A program made the position numbers and the translations under genes. A stretch of 64,000 nt of DNA from Antedon mediterranea (taxonomy: Eukaryota > Echinodermata > Crinoidea > Comatulida > Antedonidae), in NCBI RefSeq assembly GCF_964355755.1, contig NC_092676.1, forward strand, positions 17,096,288-17,160,287, in the 5' to 3' direction. Position 1 is the stretch's first letter; each line of letters starts with the position of its first letter. Below the pieces are notes generated by a model. The model made no database searches. It saw nothing but the letters and a program-made list of their open reading frames with translations, and was not told where the DNA came from. Shown one piece after another: positions 1 through 11,100 of this stretch.

Positions 1-277
1 TCTTTTTGAATAAAAATGTACAATGCTAGTAACCTCTAACATGTTGATCTGATACCCCTTATATAATACTATAGTAAAAATAGCCAGCTCTCCTAATACC
101 AGGCACATTTGGGCTGGCCTATTATTTGTGGTTTTCTAAAAAGTCTGGTATTCAGAATTTTAATGGTAAAAATGGATTTTGGATTTTTCGGAACTTGAGA
201 AAAGTCTGGTTTTGGGAGAGTTTGCAGTTTTGTAGTGGAGGAAGTTTACAAGAAAATAACGTAGAGTAATACTGTAC

Positions 278-340
278 CTGCTTCGGCTACGGCTTCGAAA
301 TCGTCCACGACTTTGGTATCCTCGACGAGGTGATCTGGAT
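278..340 (-). CDS. SR factor coding exon 3: RS domain start
   Basis: The acceptor TTTCAG ends at 341 and the donor GTACAG follows 278. The 63-bp exon keeps phase 2 and reads [21 protein letters not shown]. Its RS/SR dipeptides and the match in phase to exon 2 support it. Bases 1-277 to its left show no further exon and are taken as intron. Confidence 0.85.
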
Positions 341-2565
341 CTGAAACAAGTTTTGCAGTGTTAGCACAAGAAAAAAGTATAACTGTAGTATGGTCTTTAA
401 ATAGAACTTCCATAACAAGACTAGACCACTTGGTTTTTCTTCCAAAATAATTCTCTTCTTCGTCATTATTTCAACAATTACCAGCAACTGAAAAGTAGAG
501 TACATTCTTGTAGCAGAATGTTCAGAGTTTGGAAAGGGCAGGTTTGTTTTTAATTAATAATAATTTGAATATTTTTGTCTCTAAATTTTTTTTTAATGTA
601 ATTTGTATATCTATATTTAGTAGGAATTATTTGAACCCTTTTTAACGAGATAGTGTACTTTACCTAACAGGAGTTTTGATTTTCTCTTATTGATAGTTAT
701 TTGTCAATCACACAGCACATGCGCCTACCGATAACCTTTTACTATGAAGTCTTCGCGGCGGCGCTGATGTTGTTTAGGGCGTTGTTTAAGAATTTGTTTG
801 ACAAAAACGAAGTCCACTTCTATGAGGATTTTCGTTGTGGGATGAGAGAGACGAATAGAGTTGACGGGGACGTTGGAACATTAGCAGACGCAACTCAATG
901 AGGAGGAGTTGCTGGTGCAAAGCATGCTGGTGATAGGGTGAGCTGAATGTTGATTGGCTGAATCAGAAGATGGTTGCTGCTGATTGGATAGAAGTGATCA
1001 CATGATGTTTGTTGTGCTGTATTCATTGAAGAGTTAAGCCTGGAAAGTTGGCAGTAAATATATAAGGTAACCGACAAAAAAAAGAAAATACACAAGTAAA
1101 CTTTAACCGTCATTTTTGCTATAGACTACTATCAGTATCATCTAAATATTACATATTTTAAGCCTATATGTGTATTAAATAACCCAAAAAGCCCAGAAAT
1201 TGTGTATAATATGTTATACAAAATCAGTTGATAAAAAAGACACTATTTTTTTTAATGAATAATTTCTAATTTGCTGCTGGTATAGTTAATTTTCCAAAAA
1301 AATTGTTAAAAATGTTAAAATAAAATTACTACATGCATACAGTACCATTATCATATTACTATTGGTTTTGTTTCTTCTACAGCTGATAAATAAATGTAAC
1401 GCTATTATTTGGAGAAAACAGATGTTAAAAACATAAAGTATTCTTAACAAAACTACCTGCTTCTGTATCGACCACTTCTACGAGGAGGACCACGCCCACC
1501 ACCACCACCACCTCCACCACGCCCTCTCCGTGATCTTCCTGATGACATCTCAACTCGGATTCTCCGGTTACAAACAATTCTAGAATATGAAAATAATAAT
1601 TTGAGCTTATATAGTGCACTTATACAGTACTTAATTTTGCCACCTTAAAGCTATGTCAACACTATCAAACTAGTTTGAAAAAAAAAGTATGTGCCCAAAT
1701 ATGGTAGTGATACAGTATGCTTAAATACGGTGGTAGTGATTATGACACCATATGGGCACATCACATCTTGTTGTCACATAAAGTTTAAAACAGAGCTTAA
1801 CTAACAGTTGGTTAATTTAACACACCTCTTCCATTTTTAGAGTGTAGGAATATTAGCCATAAAAACACAAAATCTGAGATAGTAAGGAATAATCACAGTT
1901 TAAAATAAAACTTTGACCTTTTGGCCGGTTACTTAGTTTCAGAAAATGAAATTTAAAAAATAATTATACATCAAAATAATCAAAAAACATTAGAAATTAC
2001 ACTATAGCCTATCAGATACAGTATTTACAAGAAAAAAAAATGCTGACAATTTTAAAATTAAGAAAACATATATACAAAATTGTTATTTAAATACAGTATA
2101 TTAAAAATATTAAAAATTAAAAATAAATCACAAAATAAAAGTCATTATTAAGGTAGGATATAGTTATAATGATAAGATACTTTATATAATATAAATTTAA
2201 ATGTTACACAGAAAATTTCAATTCAATATATAAAATGTAAAATTATAAGAAAGGTTCAATTTTATTCCTCTTGTAATATTTAATTAACTGAAATCTAAAA
2301 GTTTGAAAGGAAATGTTAACTACTGTACTATCTGCATCTTAACTTACCGTCCATCGAGATTACGGCAAGCATCTCTTGCATCATGAGGGTTATCAAATTC
2401 GACAAAGGCAAAGCCTGGTGGGTTTCTGGCTACCCAAACATTCCTTAAAGGTCCATATACACCAAATGAACGTTCTAATTCATGTTTAGCTGCCCCAGAT
2501 CCCAATTCACCAACATAAACTTTACAATCAATGGTACCAAGATCTCTATGGTGTGAGTATGACAT
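278..2565 (-). CDS. SRSF3/SRSF7-like SR splicing factor (spliced, 3' end outside window)
   Basis: Nuclear serine/arginine-rich pre-mRNA splicing factor. Coding exons on the minus strand are 2565..2348, 1579..1457 and 340..278. All junctions are GT-AG and the phases agree (2 to 2, 2 to 2). The RRM covers residues about 14-85, with RNP2 KVYVGEL at 15-21 and RNP1 around 49-57. The block [20 protein letters not shown] is the signature of SRSF3/SRSF7. It is followed by [10 protein letters not shown], a Gly-rich/Arg linker, then RS-type sequence ([18 protein letters not shown]). No CCHC zinc knuckle is present in the visible part, so it is closer to SRSF3/Rbp1 than to SRSF7. The last visible exon ends in a donor, so more RS-domain sequence lies left of base 1. 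It is head to head with the SASH1-like gene. Confidence 0.9.
735..1039 (-). CDS. candidate poison exon of the SR factor
   Basis: A GC-richer island lies inside the intron between coding exons 2 and 3. On the minus strand a long pyrimidine tract (about 1075-1090) is followed by TTTCCAG, giving an exon start at 1039. Joined to exon 2 in phase 2, it reads about 47 codons ([11 protein letters not shown]...PATPPH) and then stops at TGA 897-895, a premature stop. The segment is rich in CNNC-type motifs, the kind bound by SRSF3. A donor is less certain; GTAGGC near 734 is the best I see. SR genes commonly control their own level through such cassettes. The exon is inferred, not proven. Confidence 0.5.
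1457..1579 (-). CDS. SR factor coding exon 2: end of RRM and Gly/Arg linker
   Basis: The acceptor CTAG is at 1583-1580 and the donor GTAGTT follows 1457. In frame with the previous exon it reads [14 protein letters not shown], then an RGRG stretch with eight consecutive Gly, then [13 protein letters not shown]. This is the RRM end and linker typical of SRSF3-type proteins. A longer ORF over the same bases in another frame is a shadow. Confidence 0.88.
1645..1800 (-). mobile_element. MITE, copy 1 of a family with ACACTATCAAA-type terminal inverted repeats
   Basis: On the minus strand the segment reads AAGCTCTGTTT..ACTTTATGTGACA..ATGTG..TGCCCATAT and ends in ..AAACTAGTTTGATAGTGTTGACATAGCTTT. 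The same modules in the same order occur at 63173..63316 on the plus strand. It is non-coding and lies in an intron of the SR factor. Confidence 0.6.
1801..2347. other. AT-rich intron, nothing recognised
   Basis: Remainder of the SR-factor intron. It is very AT-rich with A-tracts, and no ORF or repeat is evident. Confidence 0.6.
2348..2565 (-). CDS. SR factor coding exon 1: RRM
   Basis: The ATG at 2565 starts [11 protein letters not shown] splice acceptor (polypyrimidine then CAG) lies just upstream, so this exon begins at 2580 with a 15-base untranslated lead. The donor GTAAGT follows base 2348, in phase 2. The exon encodes nearly the whole RRM. Confidence 0.92.
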
Positions 2566-2717
2566 TATTGTTGTAAGAAACTGAAAAGAAAAATACAACT
2601 TAATAATTAATTAATTCATCAATAATTAATTATATTTTAGGCATATCAAATATGCAAATCGGACATGCATGGTGGTTGTGAATAAATTCAAAACATGTGT
2701 TATGCGCGATTTGAACG

Positions 2718-2982
2718 ATTTGCGCAATTTGAAATTGCGCAAAAAAATCCTTGCGCAATTTGAAATTGCGCAAAGAATTCTTGCGCAATTTAAAATTGCG
2801 CAAGGATTTTTTTGCGCAATTTCAGATTGCGCAATCAACTTGCGCAATTTCAAATTGCGCAAGAAAATCTTTGCGCAATTTTAAATTGCGCTGCACAATT
2901 TGTAAATTGCGCAAGATAGTTCTTGCGCAATATGACACCTTTGCGCAATTTGAAAACGAACTGTAAATTTTCAAATTGCGCA
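2718..2982. repeat. array of about 31-bp palindromic units built on TTGCGCAA
   Basis: Fifteen perfect TTGCGCAA octamers, plus imperfect ones, occur in about 260 bp. They are arranged as inverted pairs (TTGCGCAATTT..AAATTGCGCAA) with a unit spacing of 28-31 bp at the left end, decaying to the right. It lies in the 5' intron of the SR factor. ATTGCGCAAT is the classic C/EBP consensus, so the array could bind bZIP proteins or may simply be a palindromic minisatellite. Confidence 0.9.
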
Positions 2983-3501
2983 ACAAAATTCTACCAGACA
3001 ACCGGTATTATAATAATTTATTGGAAACTAAATAACTCAAAATAAAACATAATAAATGCGAAGGTAACATTTATTATTACAATTAAATAATATTATCACT
3101 GTAACTTGAAATAAATCAAAATAAATGTAAAAATTAAGTTTTTAATATTAGTTTAAGCTAGGCCATGTAACCTAGTCAGTATCAGTAGTCCAGACCCTAG
3201 CTAGGCTAGAGTAGTGAAGCCGGCCGCCCGCGCCGCGCCCGGCTGGTGGAACACCACCGCTTCGTTTTTAGGCCTATAAACAATTATTCATTTTTGGCAG
3301 TCATTGGCATCATCCAGCTGCTGGATAAGGCTATTTGGCCTATGGTCATGATGGCTAGCTTAGCACAGACAGGTTAACAAAGGATAAATTACAACATTAA
3401 TTGAAACAAATATATCTCAAATCCTAAATACACAAAACCTTATTAAACGATGCAATGAATATAGATTGAATATATAAATAGAAAATAATATTTGTACATA
3501 C

Positions 3502-3590
3502 CAGGATTAACCAGAATTTAGTGTTTTAAATTCACGAGATACCACGAAGATTTCCTCCAAAAATAAAATAATTGATCACACTGAGTTGCC
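3502..3590 (-). other. probable 5' untranslated first exon of the SR factor
   Basis: The acceptor upstream of the SR start codon requires a non-coding exon further right. On the minus strand a good donor (CTG|GTATGT) follows base 3502. The outer end, near 3590, is only a guess, as no promoter motif fixes it. Confidence 0.4.
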
Positions 3591-4666
3591 AGGTCAACAG
3601 TTTGTCAATTTGTTTTTCTCTTTTGTTTCTACTTATTTCTTTATAATTATAAACTATTATAATATGCTACTATCAAGAGTAATTTTTATGCATATACTAC
3701 TTATAAGTTATAGTATATTTTATATTTGAAGTAATTTAATGTAATGTAAAATGTATTTAATAATTTTTAACCGGCTTATTTTAACTCTGGCAAATTCCCC
3801 TGGCTAGGACTTAGCTAGAGGGCAGTATTACTAATTTTGAAATCACACGACGACATAGAGTAGAAGATTAAATAATTTACACGTATCCATTGTCTTCGCA
3901 TTGAGAAACTTATAAGTTAGGGCCTACACTAATAATATATTGTAGTTTTTATTAATTATTTATTGTGTTGTTGCGGTACTATCTGTGTCGTACTTCATAT
4001 TATAGTGTATCAAACATATAAAAAAAAGGAGAAAACAAATGAACAAAACAACTATTAATGATGTATTGTCCCCCCAAAACATGAAAAATAAAGATTAATT
4101 AAATCAGACCTTTGAATATATTATTTTGATATTAATAAAGTTAATCCCTTCCGTAAAAAAAAGAAAAAAAAAAAATGTTTTCTCATATAAAATGACAAAA
4201 TAAATGGTCAAATTCAACCATGGAGTAAAGAATCTTTACTCCATGATTCAACCAAAAACCCATGGCCAATTTGAATATTTTTTTACTTTTTCAATCATAC
4301 AGATTTTTCAGGTATATTATATATTTTTTCGATTGAATTTTTGTTCAAAGATAATCACTATTATGTGACATTAAAAAAAAAAATTAAATTCATTCAAATT
4401 CAATCAAAAACTTCCAAGATAATATGATTTTACGGTACATAAGCATATCATGAATATTTATTAGATAAATGATATGCTTGAATGCACTTCTTTGGGTAAA
4501 AAAATAACAAGACTTTTTTCAGCCACAACTACTGCATGCTTAGAGTACGTCGCGAGAGACCCGGGTTATTGTTAATAGCCCCAGTTGCAGCCAGGTAATT
4601 TGGAGGGCTAGATGGATTGGTATTAGGCCTAGCATTTATTTGTGAAGCAAATATTTAATATGCGAA
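3591..4666. promoter_or_regulatory. head-to-head intergenic region between SR factor and SASH1-like gene
   Basis: About 1 kb separates the presumed SR first exon from the SASH1-like start codon. It is mostly AT-rich, with a CpG-bearing patch around 4545-4600 just before the plus-strand gene. No TATA box or initiator can be assigned with confidence. A divergent promoter is inferred from the layout only. Confidence 0.35.
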
Positions 4667-5155
4667 ATGGAAGATAGTAACATTGTCGAGGAATGGCTGC
4701 GATCCTTAGATCTTTCTCAGTACTTAGAAGCGTTTATAGATAATGGTTACGATGATTTAGAAACGTGTAAGCAAATCGGGGAGCCAGATTTAGACGCGAT
4801 AGGAGTAGATGTTTCTGTGCATCGAATTGATATTCTCGAGGCCGTGAATCGTTTAAAAACAGAAGGAGGAGCCCCTGTATATTTTACTTTAGAGCCGAAC
4901 CAACCGTCAAAAAATGGTTCCAATGGAAATAATGATTTTGGAAACATATTTGGAGAGGCCGGGCCGGTTGATCAAAACTGCTACAACAGTGTTGAAGAAG
5001 AGGAAGATGTATTTGCTCAAAATGATAAAGGAGGAGGAGGGGTGGTTAGTGATACCGGCTTCATTGTCTACCCCAAAAATCAGTTGAAATTGATGATAAG
5101 TAAAACTCTTCATGAACGTAACATAAATCTGAGTCATCAACCTTTTTCCAATCCG
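4667..5155 (+). CDS. SASH1-like gene exon 1: SAMD5-like SAM domain protein segment
   Basis: The start ATG at 4667 opens 163 codons, and the exon ends CCG|GTAAGT in phase 0. The SAM domain runs from NIVEEWLRSLDLSQYL through DNGYDDLETCKQIGEPDLDAIGV to about residue 65, the pattern of SAMD5. APVYFTLEP (69-77) and a C-terminal block FIVYPKNQLKLMISKTLHER (132-151) also match SAMD5, so nearly the whole of that small protein lies in this one exon. If the intron is retained, six extra codons follow and the product stops at 169 residues. I did not find the short SAMD5 terminal exon by eye. Confidence 0.9.
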
Positions 5156-8100
5156 GTAAGTAAAATAGCAAGTTGATAATTATTTTACCATTTTAATTTT
5201 AATTCATTATTTAACTCACTTACTTAAAAAAAACATATTGATATATTATTAATATTGACTAAGTTTATGTTGCTCTGCTCGCGTCCACCACCATTAAATT
5301 ATGTTTAATTATTTAAATGTTACTTGCTTTTATATGCAATAATATGCAATTTGAAAAATTGGGCATGGATTTTTTTCAAATTGCTCGAAAAATTAGATGT
5401 GAATTTCGCTTGTGTAATTTGATGACTTTGCACCATTTTAAAATGCATTACATACCCATGATGGGGGAATCCCCCATCGTAAATCAGAATCCTCACAATT
5501 TTTTAAAAAATGAAAAAGATTGCTGTTTACATGGTCTTGTTTTTTTTCCTTGTTTGAAAAAATCTTACTTTTGTTCACGTTCTGCACGATTTCATCTGAC
5601 TCTTGACCCCCAGATGACCCGAACAATTATGGCTTCATAATTTGAAAATAATAATGACACCCACCAAAGTGAACAAGTTTTACTTCTTAATTGTAGATAG
5701 GGTCGAGAACCATCATCTATTTCCCATCCATGATGGCCTACTTACCGGTAATAAAAAATTCATACTACCATACCAACTGTTTAACACTAAATATAATGAT
5801 AATTTAATGGTTGTATTGTGTTTTCTATACTGACTAAATTATCACAATTAAATCATTAAATGCAGTGAGAATTAGTAATTAAAAATTAAAGTGATTAACC
5901 ATATTTAAACAGTAAAACAATTATATTAACACTTGTCCATTTAAGTATACAAGGCCACCCCTTTTATAATGACTCACTTTTCAGACAATAAGCCAACAAT
6001 AATGACTTGTTTTCATATTCCAAAAGAAAAACAGAAACCTAAAAGTATAGTTGAAAAGGAACCAATATGTAGGCATATTGAATAAACTAACAATGGTGGT
6101 TTATTATCAATTATTTTATTTTTTTAAAGGAATGAATCTCATTGTAGAAAATGTATTTAAATAGCGATACATGCATTTACTTTACGCAGAGGTCACAGAA
6201 AACATACAATGTATTGTACTATTGTTTTCTATTGTTGTGCGGTTGGCATTTTTCACATTTTCACTGCCAAGTGTAAATGATATTAGTGGATTTCAATTTA
6301 CTATGTATTTTATGTTTGTTTTGGTTTATTGATAATAGGGAGGTTTCGCAACCTTACAAATACGATAACTAAAACGGATACGTCTCACATTTGTGAAACT
6401 TTGAGCTGATCCCCATTTCATTTTCGTAAAGCATATTCGTGTTGACGAATATCACCAGTCATATTCGTAACTACAACTTTTTGATCTATTTTGCACATTT
6501 TGCATTTGATTTGAACCAGGAATGATTATAATTAATATAATTATAGATTTTATTGAAAGTAATTAACTAAACTAATTTACTAAATTGCTAGGTCAATTTT
6601 GATAAATAGCAATAGTTTTTAAAGTCCTCACTCGCTTTGAGGCAGCCAAGCAACACGTACCTGTGGTTCGCTCAAATTTACCGCAGTCATATTTTGGACG
6701 GCGCCCTTGATATTTTGTTGCCATGCAAAACAGATTTTTACTGGGTTACGAAAACGAATACGTGTGCGTGATGTATCCGTTTTCGTTATCGTATTTTTCG
6801 TAAGATTGCGAAACCTTTCTATTATTAGGGGAGGAAAACCAAATCCACCAAATAAATTGTGTAAAGTGATAGGCAACACTTATAAAGCAATTAAATCTGT
6901 GAATTGTTCTATTCAGTTTCAATTATTGACTACACTAGATTGTTATTAGTTTGTTTTTAATTGTATATTATTAAAACTGCTTACTGTCAATCAAATTGTT
7001 GATTTTAAGCTTGACTATTTTCAGCTACTGAATACAGCAACATGATAGAATTTAGTGCCTTTTATAAGTTTCTATTTAAAATGAGGACCATTAGATACCA
7101 CATTGAAAGTTGAGAATTGACATATTGGTCATCTCCACGCATTCAATTTAAAGTTGACACTAAAATTGTAGTCCCATCATAAGGAGCAGTTTGATGTGTA
7201 TGCATCATGCTTCATGCGACAATGTTCAGTGTGCACTATTTGAAAATATAATTGTCATTAGCAAGTTAAACCATATAATAAAAATCATCTCACAAAGCAA
7301 CTCCCCCCCCCCCCCCCTCCAAACCACCCACTTCTAAATCCCTTGACCCCTTATCTTATCTTAACTACTGTAGATTATTCCAGATAACTTTACATTGATC
7401 TGATATTTGTTTAGATTTTTTCATCGTTTTTGAATGTCGGGTCTAGCCCTGCAATTAGTATAGTGAAGCGTGCACCTTTTGTACAATAGAATATTGATAG
7501 AATAAAAAGTTCCTGTTTTGTGCTGAAACTATGGGAAGTTAATAAAGGGTTTTTGTGCCTTTCACTTTGAACTCTTTCAATCAGAGTGCAATTCATATTT
7601 TTAATTCCAAATTCAAGGGAACTTTTTAATACAGTATAGATTTTTTGTCTACTGTATGAATGTATGAAATATGTTTTATCTATCTTGCTAAGGAATGTGC
7701 GCATTCACGAATAAAGTTCATCATCAAATGTCTACGCGGTCACTTCCATAAAACTCAACACAGTACGACGATGTTAAAGTTCTCTCGGCGCGATGCTGTC
7801 TGAGTTGGCCATAATGTTGTGGTATCTTTACACTGTTATTTAAATTGATGTTACTTTTTTGTCTGTGTACAATATAGAGATTGTCTCAAATGCATTCGGT
7901 TGGCTTGCCATGGCCCTCACTCGCAAGTTGAGGGAATGGTACAAATTCTGTTTTGCGCTTTTCATTATTCTTGTAAGAAAATCCTCAAATATTCATAAAA
8001 TGATGGAATATTGTTTTCCACAAACAAATTCCTCGCACTAACAAATCTGGGTTGTCCCAACAACCTCCGGAAAGCATAATTATTACAAACTAAAGTCGGT

Positions 8101-11100
8101 TGATATATTTTTAAAAATGATTAGACCATAAAGGAGAACAGTACATGTTAATACAATATGATCTGAACAAAAAACATTTGATTGATTTGGAGCAATTCAA
8201 ATGTGATAGGTGTACTGTACCAATGATATTTAGAAATATGCTAGTAGTGGATGCACCCTCTCACTGATGCCTAACAGTTTGGCAAGCAAAATAAACATTA
8301 AATGTATCATCTAGTAAACATGCTTGTGATACAGTACATCTGTATTACACTTTAGCTACTTCCATATGTGAGATGCTAACCATTTAACAACCAGACTCGA
8401 GCAGCAGGTAAAAAAAGTGAATTACAATTTACAGTTTTTTTTATTGCTGGCTAGTAAACCATCAATACATTTTGTATGCTAGTGCAAGATTTATCCAAAA
8501 ATTAAAAAAAAAAAAATATATGACTTCATATTCTAGATGTCATATGCTGGTAGGTTCTGCTTCTGTATCTTATTTTAGCTGTAAAAGGGAGAAATGGCGA
8601 CCAAGAACTTGCTGAATCTGCTCCTGATGCAATACCCTTATAAATACTCTTAAGTTCAAAGGGTAGTCTCAATATAAATAGGGTGTGTTAAATCTCTATT
8701 CAATATTAAATTTAACAAGTGAATAAGAAATGACCATTATGGTTATAAATTGTCATCATAAGTGACCATTTTAATCTACTTTGCTGTTTGTGATTGGTCA
8801 TTTGTGGTTTTGTCATCATAAGTGACCATTTAATTCTACCTTGCTGTTTGTGATTGGTCATTTGTGGTTTTTCCATCATTAGTACACAATTGATAAAAAC
8901 CACAAGATTGATCCTGTTCTCATTTTAAGATTTGATGGTGTGTTTACTTTTCAATTACTGTTGTAAAATTGTACTAGACTTATGGAAACTATTAAGTATC
9001 TTTTAAGTGTAAATTACGCAAAACAAAAGTGAAGTGTTGTCTACAGTATAAGTTCTTTCCTTTATTTCTAACATACACAGTGGGATCTGTGAGTCATGCA
9101 AACTGTAGTTGCAGTAGGCCTATGTTCAGAAATCTGTTAAGACATACAGAGTAATGCATTTGGCGTACAACTACTAAAATAAAACAGGAAAAGATTAGTG
9201 GAATTCAGCAATTTCGCCACTGATTGTCAGCTGAAGGTGTAATATGACTTAACAACGTTTTCGATAGTCATGCATCAACAAATTTCACCTCCAACCAATC
9301 AAATTTACTCTAGCATACCAGATGTTCGCCAAAATGTGTGACACTTCAGTTTCTAATGAAAACTTTAGAAGCCAGTCTGAACACTTGCTCTTACAACGCT
9401 AATTATAATATGGCCTGCTCGTGATAACTCCATGGATCTGAACATACCCTTACTTGCAGCAGAATTTACCCCTGTCACCCAATCACAAAGGTGTGCTTTC
9501 ATATGTAAACATGGTCCATTGTGGTATAAAGCCCATTTTCCACTAGGTGAATCTCGCACCAGTTGAATTATGTAGCTCTGGTTGCATTGTATAGACCAAA
9601 ACTTCCGATTCATGCAAATAAATATACTATACCTACACTATACCTACTGCATGTTGCATATAAAGTTTCTATCCATGCAGAGTTCTCAACTTGCTAAAAT
9701 TAATTTTCAGTATAGTCATTGATAAAAAATCAATCAATCAATCAATCAAATAAACATTTATTTCTTTCATATTCATATTTGAGTAAAACATTATAATTTC
9801 TGATATTTTATATATATTAGTAGACAGAAAATGTCAGTAGTTTTTTACGCATCGCATGCACATGTTTCTGAACATGCTCGGAATGTTTTTTCGACTTTAC
9901 ACTACAGTGCTTTGTAGTTTCTTGGTGAAGTCATGACAATGAAAGGCCACCAAGCTATATTTAAACGCTTTGCTTTTTCAACGCATGGGTCGATCATTGA
10001 TTCGTTCATAATTGTTGCGTTTTGGATGTAGTTTTCCCAATTATATGCTTTTTATTTTTTTGTATTTCCATAGTATTTATCTTGATTTCCGTATGTCCTT
10101 AATTGGGCTGAATTGTCATAGAATTACTGATGTTTCTGTAGTTCCTCTGTGAATGTCATTGAATAGTAATATAGTGCTGGGGTATTTTTCTACAATGCAT
10201 AGTCATGCACGTACCATGGGGAGTTCTTTGAATAGGGTCTGTCATGCATACTCAGTCATGTAAATGTTGTACTGTATGCCATAAAGCCTCAATTTCATGA
10301 TTGATTTGTCACTTCTTTATTTTTATTTTATTTTATTCAGTTGACAACCAACAGCGATAAAACTGCCACTAACAGGTCTTCATCAAATCAGGTTGATTGT
10401 TGAATGTGTCCGATACTGTATAATAAATCCTCATGAATTTTAGAATTGAAACTACTATAAGTAAAATGGGAAAGTATAAACACAGTAACTAGAAAACAAC
10501 TTGTATAATACAAATTAAATTTCAATATATTTTCTATCTATCTATTGCATAATTTGAAAGCCCTTTGGGCACAACATTCTTAGAACAGTGCTTTATTAAA
10601 ATTTGAGTCATTGAAATATGATAAGATACCATTAAGAAGTTAACAATGTCAGGAAATAGTAAAAACAAGATGTTTTACAGATATGTTTTAATAGGAAATA
10701 ATTAGGTGTGTTTAGGTACAGTACATTACAACGAAATATAAAGTTACGGAAGATAAAAGAAAATGTGTGATTGGCTACATTAATCAATTAAAAACAATGT
10801 CAGGAAAGTGGAAATATTTTCTTATATCAGCTCACTTTCGGAAACTATTTTGGGATAGTGCCGTTGTTGTCTTTGTGTGCTATGTCTTTATTTGAAATAA
10901 TTATACAGTAGTAACAAGACAAAGAAACCATGTTTTCACGAAAAAGTTTTAGAAAGATGTTCAAAAATACTCTAAGGGTAAGTACAACACTTTTAATTTA
11001 AACAGTAACTATTATTTCTTGGAGTTCTCAGCTATCACTTTTAAGAATCATTTTAACACATGGTTTCATTTATTCTCTACTATATTTGTCTGTTGTATAA

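Noticed and set aside
701-901. 66-codon plus-strand ORF in the GC-rich island
   Set aside because: The island is better explained by the minus-strand candidate poison exon. The plus ORF has no domain and no splice context.
2626-2966. CRISPR-like array (regular repeats with spacers)
   Set aside because: Eukaryotic intron, palindromic units with short decaying spacers, and no associated genes. It is a minisatellite.
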